DNA from: a virus
IMG/VR virus record: IMGVR_UViG_3300043466_004237
Location: 1-24,929 of that record
Strand: one strand, 5' to 3'
Length of the DNA: 24,929 nucleotides
Part shown: piece after piece, positions 6,494-13,028 of the stretch
Numbering within the stretch: the stretch's first letter is position 1
Layout: each line of letters starts with the position of its first letter
Made by a program: the position numbers and the translations under genes
The notes under the pieces: generated by a model
The model's database searches: none
The model's input: only the letters and a program-made list of their open reading frames with translations
What the model was told of the DNA's origin: nothing

Positions 6494-7002
6494 TTCATTA
6501 ATTTTTTTAAGAGTTTTCTACATTTAAAAAGTTGAGAGCGACAAGTTCCTTCATCAATGTTTAAAACTTTTGCAATTTCTTTATTCTCAAAACCTTCAAT
6601 AACATTTAAATATAAAATTTTCTTATACCCCTTTGGAAGACGTTTAATTAAGTTAATTATCTCATTAAACTCTAAAAAATCATATGTTGGATATTCAAAT
6701 GTTAATGATTCAAAATTTTCAAGATATACTTCTTTTTTGTTACTTGTTTTATTCAATTTATCAATTGAAGTATTTTTTGCAATTTTTTTAATCCAACCAT
6801 CAAAAGAACCTTTTCTTGAAAATTTTTCAATATTCATAAATACTTTAATAAATGTTTCAGTTGTAGCATCTTGAGCATCTTCAAAGTTTTTAGAATATTT
6901 TAAACAAACTTTAAGTATCTTTTCACTATACTTTTCATATAGTATGTTTTGATATTTTGGAATTTTTAATTTACAATTTTCAATTAATTCTTGTTCTGTC
7001 AT
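6475..7002 (-). CDS. ECF-type RNA polymerase sigma factor
   Basis: A 175-residue protein with the two-domain layout of ECF sigma factors. Sigma region 2: YEKYSEKILKVCLKYSKNFE, DAQDATTETFIKVFMNIEKF and SFDGWIKKIAKNTSIDKLNK (core binding and -10 recognition). Region 4: LPKGYKKILYLNVIEGFENK, EIAKVLNIDEGTCRSQLFKC and RKLLKKLM (helix-turn-helix for -35 recognition). It would redirect host RNA polymerase to a set of phage promoters. I start it at the ATG 7000-7002; a TTG at 7017 also exists. A TATATTTG box 12 bases upstream suggests its own promoter, although it also lies last in the minus-strand run of LRR-like genes, 21 bases behind them. ECF factors are common in Bacteroidota genomes but unusual in phages. 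Confidence 0.85.
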   Translation of the reverse strand: MTEQELIENCKLKIPKYQNILYEKYSEKILKVCLKYSKNFEDAQDATTETFIKVFMNIEKFSRKGSFDGWIKKIAKNTSIDKLNKTSNKKEVYLENFESLTFEYPTYDFLEFNEIINLIKRLPKGYKKILYLNVIEGFENKEIAKVLNIDEGTCRSQLFKCRKLLKKLMNHSNLT

Positions 7003-7014
7003 ATTTTTTTGATG

Positions 7015-7022
7015 CAAATATA
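7015..7022 (-). promoter_or_regulatory. TATATTTG (Bacteroidota-type -7 box) before the sigma gene
   Basis: Minus-strand TATATTTG matches the Bacteroidota -7 consensus TAnnTTTG and sits 12 bases before the sigma-factor ATG, between the truncated LRR copy and the sigma gene. I do not see a convincing upstream -33 TTG. Transcription would start close to the start codon. Confidence 0.45.
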
Positions 7023-7023
7023 C

Positions 7024-7305
7024 TTAATAATTTTGAGTATTTATAATACCTCCAACTTCAGTTAAATTTCCAAGAGATTCAAGATTTTCACACTTATATA
7101 AATACAAATGACCACCAACAGCATAACAATTGCCAAGAGTTGTTATTTCTTGATTAAACCTTAAATCAACATCACCCAAGATTTTAAATGGTTTTCCTTC
7201 AGATAATTCCAATACCAGGTTCCAATCGTATTCGAAATATTCAAATGGTGGAAGTGTTATTATTTCTTCTTGTTCTTTTAATAGTTTTCTAATTAATTTT
7301 TTCAT
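7024..7305 (-). CDS. LRR-like paralogue, truncated after two repeats
   Basis: A 93-residue protein. It has the full conserved N-terminus (MKKLIRKLLKE leader, FEYDWNLVLELSEGKPFKIL) and the first repeats (NCYAVGGHLYLYKCENLESL, GNLTEVGG), but then ends GIINTQNY and stops. The usual tail (TPIAKTMT...EIRQQVNVGG) is missing. I see no continuation in another frame before the sigma gene, so this is a deletion and not a frameshift. It is the terminal copy of the array, coupled to the preceding copy by TAATG. It may be a remnant. Confidence 0.75.
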   Translation of the reverse strand: MKKLIRKLLKEQEEIITLPPFEYFEYDWNLVLELSEGKPFKILGDVDLRFNQEITTLGNCYAVGGHLYLYKCENLESLGNLTEVGGIINTQNY

Positions 7306-7781
7306 TATAAATAAATTTTACCACCAACATTAACTTGTTGTCTTATTTCATCTTCTGTCATTGTATCAGCTATTGGTGTATAACTCAATCCCAAATAACC
7401 ACCAACCTTGGTTAAATTTCCAAGTGATTCAAGATTTTCGCAAAAATATAAATCCAAATCACCACCAACTTTGGTTAAATTTCCAAGGGATTGGAGATTT
7501 GTGCAATTATGTAAACTTAAAGCACTACCAACTTCGGTTAAATTTCCAAGTGATTGGAGATTTGTACAATTATATAAATCCAAAAAACCACCAACAGCAT
7601 AACAATTGCCAAGAGTTGTTATTTCTTGCTTATCAATTAAATCAACATCACCTAAGATTTTAAATGGTTTCCCTTCACTTAATTCCAATACCAGATTCCA
7701 ATCATTATCAAAATAATGAAATGGTGGAAGGGTTATTATTTCTTCTTGTTCTTGCAATATTTTTCGGATTAAGTTTTTCAT
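7305..7781 (-). CDS. LRR-like paralogue (4 repeats)
   Basis: A 158-residue protein with leader MKNLIRKILQE, the conserved DNDWNLVLELSEGKPFKILG block, four repeats (LDLYNCTN, LSLHNCTN, LDLYFCEN, LGLSYT ends) and the tail TPIADTMTEDEIRQQVNVGG. The start is the ATG of MKNLIRK. Upstream in-frame Met codons lie inside the preceding copy's C-terminal extension and are rejected. The unusual repeat unit VGSALSL is shared with the copy at 10561-10977. One base separates it from the preceding copy's stop. It carries the packaging-type leader; function unknown. Confidence 0.85.
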   Translation of the reverse strand: MKNLIRKILQEQEEIITLPPFHYFDNDWNLVLELSEGKPFKILGDVDLIDKQEITTLGNCYAVGGFLDLYNCTNLQSLGNLTEVGSALSLHNCTNLQSLGNLTKVGGDLDLYFCENLESLGNLTKVGGYLGLSYTPIADTMTEDEIRQQVNVGGKIYL

Positions 7782-7782
7782 A

Positions 7783-8340
7783 TTAAAATTTAACATAGAA
7801 TTCAAAATAAATATCACCATTAACATTAACTTGTTGTCTTATTTCATATTCTGTCATTGTCTTAGCTATTGGTGTTTCCCAAATATATAAATCATTACCA
7901 ACTTCAGTTAAATTTCCAAGTGATTGGAGATTTTTACATTTTTGTAAATTTATCCAACCACCAACTTCTGTTAAATTTCCAAGTGATTGGTGATTTTTGC
8001 AATTATATAAATCCAACCAACCACCAACTTCGGTTAAATTTCCAAGTGATTGGAGATTTTCGCAATAAAATAAATCCAAATAATCACCAACTTCTGTTAA
8101 ATTTCCAAGGGATTCAAGATTTATGCAATTATATAAATTCAAGTAACCAGCAACAGCATAACAATTGCCAAGAGTTGTTATTTCTTGATTATTACTTAAA
8201 TCAACATTACCCATAATCTTAAATGGTTTTCCTTCACTTAATTCCAATACCAGATTCCAATCATTATCAAAATAATGAAATGGTGGAAGGGTTATTATTT
8301 CTTCTTGTTCTTGCAATATTTTTCTGATTAAGTTTTTCAT
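7783..8340 (-). CDS. LRR-like paralogue (5 repeats, EFYVKF tail)
   Basis: A 185-residue protein. After the conserved N-terminus (here KIMGNVDLSNNQEITTLGNC) come five repeats ending YNCIN, FYCEN, YNCKN, QKCKN and WET, then TPIAKTMTEYEIRQQVNVNG and an extension DIYFEFYVKF instead of the usual IYL end. Both the extension and the following start region are nearly identical to those of the next copy upstream (8342-8896), showing recent duplication of the whole unit. One base separates stop and start. The start follows the shared leader MKNLIRKILQE. Confidence 0.85.
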   Translation of the reverse strand: MKNLIRKILQEQEEIITLPPFHYFDNDWNLVLELSEGKPFKIMGNVDLSNNQEITTLGNCYAVAGYLNLYNCINLESLGNLTEVGDYLDLFYCENLQSLGNLTEVGGWLDLYNCKNHQSLGNLTEVGGWINLQKCKNLQSLGNLTEVGNDLYIWETPIAKTMTEYEIRQQVNVNGDIYFEFYVKF

Positions 8341-8341
8341 A

Positions 8342-8896
8342 TTAAAATTTAACATAGAATTCAAAATAAATATCACCATTAACATTAACTTGTTGTCTTA
8401 TTTCATATTCTGTCATGGTATTAGCTATTGGTGTTTTTGCTAAATTCAAATAACCGCCAACTTCGATTAAATTTCCAAGTGATTGGATATTTGTCTTTCT
8501 CAAATCCAAATCACCACCAACTTTGGTTAAATTTCCAAGTGATTGGTGATTTTTGCAATTATATAAATCCAACCAACCACCAACTTCGGTTAAATTTCCA
8601 AGTGATTGTAGATTTGTACAATTTTTTAAATCCAACCAACCACCAACTTCTGTTAAATTTCCAAGGGATTCAAGATTTATGCAATTATATAAATTCAAGT
8701 AACCAGCAACAGCATAACAATTGCCAAGAGTTGTTATTTCTTGATTATTACTTAAATCAACATTACCTATAATCTTAAATGGTTTTCCTTCACTTAATTC
8801 CAATACCAGATTCCAATCATTATCAAAATAATGAAATGGTGGAAGTGTTATTATTTCTTCTTGTTCTTTTAATATTTTTCTGATTAAGTTTTTCAT
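8342..8896 (-). CDS. LRR-like paralogue (5 repeats, EFYVKF tail)
   Basis: A 184-residue protein, nearly identical to the copy at 7783-8340 over the N-terminus, first repeats (YLNLYNCINLESLGNLTEVG) and C-terminal extension (VNVNGDIYFEFYVKF), but with different middle repeats: KNCTN, YNCKN, RKTN, AKT. The difference is confined to repeat units, as expected if units are swapped or gained by recombination. Leader MKNLIRKILKE. Its ATG overlaps the stop of the copy at 8893-9492 (ATGA). Confidence 0.85.
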   Translation of the reverse strand: MKNLIRKILKEQEEIITLPPFHYFDNDWNLVLELSEGKPFKIIGNVDLSNNQEITTLGNCYAVAGYLNLYNCINLESLGNLTEVGGWLDLKNCTNLQSLGNLTEVGGWLDLYNCKNHQSLGNLTKVGGDLDLRKTNIQSLGNLIEVGGYLNLAKTPIANTMTEYEIRQQVNVNGDIYFEFYVKF

Positions 8897-9492
8897 TGAA
8901 AAAAAATATTACCACCAACATTAACTTGTTGTCTTATTTTATTTTCTGTCATTGTATGTGCTATTGGTGTATTTTCTACATCAAAAAAACTACCAACATA
9001 TTTTAAATTACCTAAAGATTTTATTTGACATCGACTGACATCCAAATATCCACCAACTTCGGTTAAATTTCCAAGGGATTGGAGATTTTGGCAAGCTATT
9101 AAATTCAAATAGCCGCCAACAGAATACAAGTTCCCCAAAGTTTTTAATTCATAATTATCAGATAATTTAACTTTATCATTAACTTTTCTTAAATTACCAA
9201 GTGATTTAATTTTTGTAAATCCTAAATATAGCTCACCACCAACTTCAGTTAAATTTCCAAGTGATTTAAAATTATTACAATTCCAAATATTTAAATAACC
9301 ACCAACAGCATAACAATTGCCAAGAGTTGTTATTTCTTGATTACTCATTATGAAAACGTCACCCAAAATTTTAAATGGTTTACCTTCAGACGCTTCCAAT
9401 ACCAGATTCCAATCATTATCAAAATGTATAATAGGCGGAAGAGTTATTATTTCTTCTTGTTCTTGCAATATTTTTCTGATTAAAGTTTTCAT
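8893..9492 (-). CDS. LRR-like paralogue (6 repeats, most divergent)
   Basis: A 199-residue protein and the most divergent of the array. It has PPIIHFDNDWNLVLEASEGK in place of PPFHYF, and repeats with basic or irregular units: IKSLGNLRKVNDKVKLSDNY, ELKTLGNLYSVGGYLNLIAC, YLDVSRCQIKSLGNLKYVGS. It contains a second cap-like unit (ELKTLGNLYSVGG) resembling the first unit (EITTLGNCYAVGG), hinting at an ancient internal duplication. It ends TPIAHTMTENKIRQQVNVGG NIFFQ. Leader MKTLIRKILQE; coupled on both sides by overlaps. Confidence 0.85.
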   Translation of the reverse strand: MKTLIRKILQEQEEIITLPPIIHFDNDWNLVLEASEGKPFKILGDVFIMSNQEITTLGNCYAVGGYLNIWNCNNFKSLGNLTEVGGELYLGFTKIKSLGNLRKVNDKVKLSDNYELKTLGNLYSVGGYLNLIACQNLQSLGNLTEVGGYLDVSRCQIKSLGNLKYVGSFFDVENTPIAHTMTENKIRQQVNVGGNIFFQ

Positions 9493-10028
9493 TATAAATA
9501 AATATCACCACCAACATTAACTTGTTGTCTTATTTTATTTTCTGTCATTGTCTTAGCTATTGGTGTATTTCTTAAATCCAAACTACCACCAACTTTGGTT
9601 AAATTTCCAAGTGATTGGAGATTTTGGCAATGATATAAATCCAACCAATCACCAACTTCAGTTAAATTTCCAAGTGATTCAAGATTTTCGCAAAAATATA
9701 AATCCAAATAACCACCAACAACAGTTAAACTTTCAAGGGATTGGATATTTGTCTCTCTTAAATCCAAATCACCACCAACTTCTGTTAAATTTCCAAGGGA
9801 TTGTATATTTTTACAATTATATAAATCCAAATCACCACCAACAGCATAACAATTGCCAAGAGTTGTTATTTCTTGATTATGGTCTAAAAAAACATCACCC
9901 AAAATTTTAAATGGTTTACCTTCAGACACTTCCAATACCAGATTCCAATCATTATCAAAATGTATAATAGGAGGAAGTGTTATTATTTCTTCTTGTTCTT
10001 TTAATAGTTTTCGGATTAATTTTTTCAT
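9492..10028 (-). CDS. LRR-like paralogue (5 repeats)
   Basis: A 178-residue protein with leader MKKLIRKLLKE, the PPIIHFDNDWNLVLEVSEGK variant, and five repeats (YNCKN, RETN, YFCEN, YHCQN, RNT). It includes the irregular unit IQSLESLTVVGGYLDL and the unit VGDWLDLYHCQN, also present at 10028-10564 and, on the other strand, at 20364-20903. Tail TPIAKTMTENKIRQQVNVGG. TAATG overlaps occur on both sides. Confidence 0.85.
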   Translation of the reverse strand: MKKLIRKLLKEQEEIITLPPIIHFDNDWNLVLEVSEGKPFKILGDVFLDHNQEITTLGNCYAVGGDLDLYNCKNIQSLGNLTEVGGDLDLRETNIQSLESLTVVGGYLDLYFCENLESLGNLTEVGDWLDLYHCQNLQSLGNLTKVGGSLDLRNTPIAKTMTENKIRQQVNVGGDIYL

Positions 10029-10564
10029 TATAAATAAATATTACCACCAACATTAACTTGTTGTCTTATTTTATTTTCTGTCATTGTCTTAGCTATTGGT
10101 GTATTTCTTAAACCCAAACTACCACTAACTTCGGTTAAATTTCCAAGTGATTCGAGATTTTGGCAATGATATAAATCCAACCAATCACCAACTTCAGTTA
10201 AATTTCCAAGTGATTGTAGATTTGTACAATTTTCTAAATCCAACCAACCACCAACTTCTGTTAAATTTCCAAGTGATTGTATATTTGTATTTTTTAAATC
10301 CAACCAACCACCAACTTCAGTTAAATTTCCAAGTGATTTAAAATTATTACAATTCCAAATATTTAAATAACCAGCAACAGCATAACAATTGCCAAGAGTT
10401 GTTATTTCTTGATTAAACCTTAAATCAACATTACCCAAAATTTTAAATGGTTTTCCTTCAGACACTTCCAATACCAGATTCCAATCATTATCAAAATGTA
10501 TAATAGGCGGAAGAGTTATTATTTCTTCTTGTTCTTGCAATATTTTTCTGATTAAGTTTTTCAT
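10028..10564 (-). CDS. LRR-like paralogue (5 repeats)
   Basis: A 178-residue protein. First repeats AGYLNIWNCNNFKSLGNLTE are shared with the copy at 8893, the fourth unit VGDWLDLYHCQN with the copy at 9492, and the last unit VSGSLGLRNTPIAKTMT with the plus-strand copy at 20364. This patchwork is the clearest case of unit exchange between copies and between clusters. Leader MKNLIRKILQE. Its ATG overlaps the stop of the first array gene (ATGA at 10561-10564). Confidence 0.85.
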   Translation of the reverse strand: MKNLIRKILQEQEEIITLPPIIHFDNDWNLVLEVSEGKPFKILGNVDLRFNQEITTLGNCYAVAGYLNIWNCNNFKSLGNLTEVGGWLDLKNTNIQSLGNLTEVGGWLDLENCTNLQSLGNLTEVGDWLDLYHCQNLESLGNLTEVSGSLGLRNTPIAKTMTENKIRQQVNVGGNIYL

Positions 10565-10977
10565 TGAAAATAAATATTACCACGAACATTAACTTGTTGT
10601 CTTATTTCATCTTTTGTCATTGTCTGTACTATTTGTGTATTTCTTAAATCCAACCAACCACCAACTTTGGTTAAATTTCCAAGTGATTCAAGATTTTTGC
10701 AATTATATAAACTTAAAGCACTACCAACTTCGGTTAACTTTCCAAGTGATTGGAGATTTGTGCAATTATGTAAATTCAAGTAACCACCAACTTCAGTTAA
10801 ATTTCCAAGGGTTATTATTTCTTGCTTATCAATTAAATCAACATCACCCAAAATTTTAAATGGTTTTCCTTCACTTAATTCCAATACCAGGTTCCAATCG
10901 TAGTCGAAATATTCAAATGGAGGAAGTGTTATTATTTCTTCTTGTTCTTGCAATATTTTTCTGATTAAAGTTTTCAT
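10561..10977 (-). CDS. LRR-like paralogue (3 repeats, fused first unit), first gene of the array
   Basis: A 138-residue protein with leader MKTLIRKILQE. The normal first unit LGNCYAVGG is missing; the sequence reads EIITLGNLTEVGGYLNLHNC, so a deletion has joined the cap unit to a later unit. It ends NTQIVQTMTKDEIRQQVNVR GNIYFQ. The start at 10977 lies 65 bases inside the 3' end of the cupin-like gene, in another frame. A TATATTTG sequence lies three bases before the ATG, but it is also cupin coding sequence and may be chance. Confidence 0.85.
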   Translation of the reverse strand: MKTLIRKILQEQEEIITLPPFEYFDYDWNLVLELSEGKPFKILGDVDLIDKQEIITLGNLTEVGGYLNLHNCTNLQSLGKLTEVGSALSLYNCKNLESLGNLTKVGGWLDLRNTQIVQTMTKDEIRQQVNVRGNIYFQ

Positions 10978-11245
10978 TAGCAAATATAATTTTAATTTTT
11001 AAATTATTAGAACCTTTTATTACTCTATGCCATAAATATTTTGGTATTTCAATAACTTGGTTTTTAATTAGTGAAATTGGCAATTGATTATCCAATTGAA
11101 TTTTCCAATCAGTATCATGTAATGGAATAATAAATCTATTCTCTTCGTCTTGATGCCATTTTAATTCATTTTCATCAACATTTTGTGAAAATATTCTAAT
11201 TCTAAAATTATCACCAAATATTTGTTCAAAAGGTAAGCTATCCAT
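10913..11245 (-). CDS. Cupin-like protein, C-terminus overprinted by an LRR-like gene
   Basis: A 110-residue protein. ELKWHQDEENRFIIPLHDTD, WKIQLDNQLPISLIKNQVIE and IPKYLWHRVIKGSNNLKIKI fit a small cupin beta-barrel of a type seen in phages (WHxDxExR.. DWxxQxDxxxP...IP...xHRVIKG). His and acidic residues in WHQDEE and the His of WHRVIKG could bind a metal. The natural end is probably near KIIFANEN. The last 20 or so residues (NFNQKNIARTRRNNNTSSI) are simply the LRR-like gene's leader read in another frame, so the array seems to have been inserted here. One base follows the upstream gene's stop. Confidence 0.65.
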   Translation of the reverse strand: MDSLPFEQIFGDNFRIRIFSQNVDENELKWHQDEENRFIIPLHDTDWKIQLDNQLPISLIKNQVIEIPKYLWHRVIKGSNNLKIKIIFANENFNQKNIARTRRNNNTSSI

Positions 11246-11246
11246 A

Positions 11247-11876
11247 TTACCACTTACGTTTAGACGATAACCCTAATTTTTTAGAATATCTTGAAACATT
11301 ACAACTCCAGTATCCTGCAGTTGTTCTATCTTTTTTCTGGTTACATTTATGTCGTGCTCTAAACGATTTGGCAGCTTTAGCATTATTATTTTTAACTCTT
11401 AATTTTGGGTCACCAAATGTCACTTTTTTAATTGTCCCCTTTGGAGTTTTAACGTATACTGCAAATTTTTTAGGCCCACCTGGAGTTCTAAATGGACTAT
11501 TCAATCTTACTTTTTTACCTCTATGTGTGGCCTCTTTAATTAATTCTTCAACATCATCCTCATAAATTGGGGCATCCAAATAAACAATTGAACCATCTTC
11601 TAATATTGCTTCCTCACCTAAATTAGTTTCAACTAAAAATATATCATCTTCATTTAATTTAATTAAACCTTTGTTATATAATTCTCTAACTTCATTAATT
11701 AATTTAAAATATGATTCAGAATATATTCTGAATATATTTTCACTTAATGTTATATTATTTTTTAAATGATATTCTAAATTATCAGAAATTGGTATTTGTT
11801 TAATTAAAACCATTTTATCTAATGTTTTTCTTTCAACATGTTCACGAATAATATTTTTTAACAAATTGCTTTTCAT
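11247..11876 (-). CDS. Conserved phage protein with basic SFRARH...YWSC C-terminal domain and packaging-type leader
   Basis: A 209-residue protein. Leader MKSNLLKNIIRE|HVERK. An acidic middle (VETNLGEEAILEDGSIVYLD) is followed by a very basic C-terminal domain of about 85 residues: GKKVRLNSPFRTPGGPKKFA, VYVKTPKGTIKKVTFGDPKL, AKSFRARHKCNQKKDRTTAG and YWSCNVSRYSKKLG. The order PFRTPGGPKKF-VYVK-V.FGDP-SFRARH.C-YWSC is one I recognise from many phage genomes (I recall the label DUF5872, not certain). There it occurs as a separate protein or as a domain of head-related proteins. The two Cys and His could bind metal. First gene of the minus-strand run; a GATATTTAT motif lies just upstream. Confidence 0.75.
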   Translation of the reverse strand: MKSNLLKNIIREHVERKTLDKMVLIKQIPISDNLEYHLKNNITLSENIFRIYSESYFKLINEVRELYNKGLIKLNEDDIFLVETNLGEEAILEDGSIVYLDAPIYEDDVEELIKEATHRGKKVRLNSPFRTPGGPKKFAVYVKTPKGTIKKVTFGDPKLRVKNNNAKAAKSFRARHKCNQKKDRTTAGYWSCNVSRYSKKLGLSSKRKW

Positions 11877-11882
11877 ATTAAA

Positions 11883-11891
11883 ATAAATATC
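11883..11891 (-). promoter_or_regulatory. GATATTTAT motif, minus arm of divergent promoter region
   Basis: Minus-strand GATATTTAT, six bases before the ATG at 11876. Together with the plus-strand copy at 11924-11932 it forms a mirror-image pair in the 60-base gap between two divergent leader-bearing genes. This is the best case for the motif having a regulatory role. Confidence 0.4.
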
Positions 11892-11923
11892 TTAAATTTT
11901 ATTAAAATTTAATTATTAATATA

Positions 11924-11932
11924 GATATTTAT
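11924..11932 (+). promoter_or_regulatory. GATATTTAT motif, plus arm of divergent promoter region
   Basis: Plus-strand GATATTTAT, four bases before the ATG at 11937, an exact copy of the minus-strand motif at 11883-11891. If it is a -10-like element, the transcript would be almost leaderless. Confidence 0.4.
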
Positions 11933-11936
11933 ATAT

Positions 11937-12563
11937 ATGAATACAAAATTATTAAATGAAATAAATAAAATTAAAAAACTTTCAATAATTGAACAATCAT
12001 CAAATAGTCAGTTATTAGATGATTTAAAATCTTTTTTCTCAACGGCTTCTCAACAATTACTTCAACGTGATGATGTTAAAAAATTAAAAAGTTTTTACGA
12101 TAATTTATTATCTAATAACTCAAAATCTGAAAAAGTACCAGCACCAAATATTGACATAAATAATATTAATGATATTAATTTTTATGAAGAAGTTTTAAAA
12201 TGTCTTGGGGCTCCTGTTACAAAGAACAATGTTTTATTTATGTTAGCTTGGAGACAAGCTGAAGGGGGTCTTGCAAAAAATAACCCATTTAATACTATGT
12301 GGAAAAGACCGAATTCAACAAATTTTGCGAGAGGTATTCAAAATTATGCAACAAAAAAAGATGGAATTATTGCAACTTGTAGTACTTTAAAACAAGCAAA
12401 TTTTCAAAAAATTAAACAAGGGTTAATTGATGATGTCGGTTTAAAGGAAATGGCAAATATTCTTGGTAATTCACCTTGGGGCACAGATTTGAAACTAATT
12501 ACTGCAGTAGTTAATGGGTACTTAGCTGGTAAATCGCCAAAACCAAAAAAAATTGTAGAATAA
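11937..12563 (+). CDS. Lysozyme/transglycosylase-like protein with packaging-type leader
   Basis: A 208-residue protein. Leader MNTKLLNEINKIKKLSIIE|QSS. After a Ser/Asn-rich linker, about residues 85-195 hold a lysozyme-like domain: VLFMLAWRQAEGGLAKNNPF, NTMWKRPNSTNFARGIQNYA, TKKDGIIATCSTLKQANF. The Trp...Ala-Glu-Gly-Gly...Asn-Asn-Pro-Phe-Asn-Thr pattern followed by G(I/V)QNY....DG..AT..TL matches a lysozyme-fold peptidoglycan-cleaving domain found in phage lysins and tail lysins; the Glu of AEGG would be the catalytic acid. With the leader and no signal peptide, an entry-associated or packaged muralytic enzyme is as likely as a late lysis enzyme. Function assigned by motif only. Confidence 0.65.
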   Translation: MNTKLLNEINKIKKLSIIEQSSNSQLLDDLKSFFSTASQQLLQRDDVKKLKSFYDNLLSNNSKSEKVPAPNIDINNINDINFYEEVLKCLGAPVTKNNVLFMLAWRQAEGGLAKNNPFNTMWKRPNSTNFARGIQNYATKKDGIIATCSTLKQANFQKIKQGLIDDVGLKEMANILGNSPWGTDLKLITAVVNGYLAGKSPKPKKIVE

Positions 12564-12586
12564 TTTTTTTATCTCCAAGAATATTG

Positions 12587-12594
12587 TATCTTTG
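12587..12594 (+). promoter_or_regulatory. TATCTTTG Bacteroidota-type -7 box, probably leaderless transcript
   Basis: TATCTTTG matches TAnnTTTG exactly. It ends five bases before the ATG at 12600, so the expected start of transcription is at or next to the start codon. A clear -33 TTG at the usual spacing is not seen; a T-run lies there. Confidence 0.5.
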
Positions 12595-12599
12595 CAGCG

Positions 12600-13028
12600 A
12601 TGAGTATAAGGTATCAATATGATTTGGAATTGGCAACCAAAATTGCAAAACAGGCATATTTGTGGTGTGTCGATAATTTAGGAACCCCTAAAAATGCTAA
12701 ACCTTGTAAGATTAGGGTTGATAAAACAATGTATCAAAAATACAAAGGTTATTATTGTGATGGAAAAATGATTGTTTACTTAAAAATCTGCAAATCTTAT
12801 TCAGATGTTATTAGAACTGTCATCCACGAATATATTCATTATTTACAATTGAGAAATGATTCACAATACGTTAAATACCATAAATATTCTAAGCTTTTAG
12901 GGTATAATAATAATCCATATGAACTTGAGGCAAGAATGGGTGAAAAATTGCACTATCAAAGCTGTTGGTATACAATAAAAAAATCATGCAAAGAATTATC
13001 CAATGTCAGAAAGTGTTCTAACATATAA
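12600..13028 (+). CDS. HExxH zincin-like protein 1 (putative metallopeptidase)
   Basis: A 142-residue protein. VIRTVIHEYIHYLQLRNDSQ contains the zinc-binding HExxH helix, and NNPYELEARMGEKLHYQ, 31 residues after the motif's last His, supplies a conserved Glu in a helix, typical of the third ligand of gluzincin-like folds. The N-terminal half (LELATKIAKQAYLWCVDNLG, KPCKIRVDKTMYQKYKGYYC, KMIVYLKICKSY) forms the helix and beta-strands that usually precede it. Probably a small cytoplasmic zinc peptidase; the substrate is unknown. It has no leader. It probably has its own promoter (TATCTTTG) and overlaps the next gene by 26 bases. Confidence 0.7.
   Translation: MSIRYQYDLELATKIAKQAYLWCVDNLGTPKNAKPCKIRVDKTMYQKYKGYYCDGKMIVYLKICKSYSDVIRTVIHEYIHYLQLRNDSQYVKYHKYSKLLGYNNNPYELEARMGEKLHYQSCWYTIKKSCKELSNVRKCSNI

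Larger units (their letters stand above)
7024..10977 (-). repeat. Tandem array of eight LRR-like paralogous genes
   Basis: Eight consecutive same-strand genes share the same N-terminus, the same 20-21 residue repeat and, except the last, the same C-terminus. Junctions are TAATG (7305, 9492, 10028), ATGA (8893, 10561) or a 1-base gap (7782, 8341), so each stop leads directly into the next start. Blocks are shared in patchwork fashion between copies, including YLNIWNCNNFKSLGNLTEVG in two and DWLDLYHCQN in two here plus one at 20364. The array probably grew by unequal crossing-over and gene conversion. Confidence 0.85.

Noticed and set aside
7003-7017. TTG at 7017 as the sigma-factor start (adding MHQKN).
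   Set aside because: The TTG is part of the TATATTTG box, and an ATG follows at 7002 with a normal sigma N-terminus (MTEQELIENCK).
7024-10977. LRR-like array as the target of a diversity-generating retroelement, or as a CRISPR-like repeat array.
   Set aside because: No reverse transcriptase or template repeat is present, variation is not limited to A-derived changes at set codons, and the repeats are in-frame coding units without spacers.
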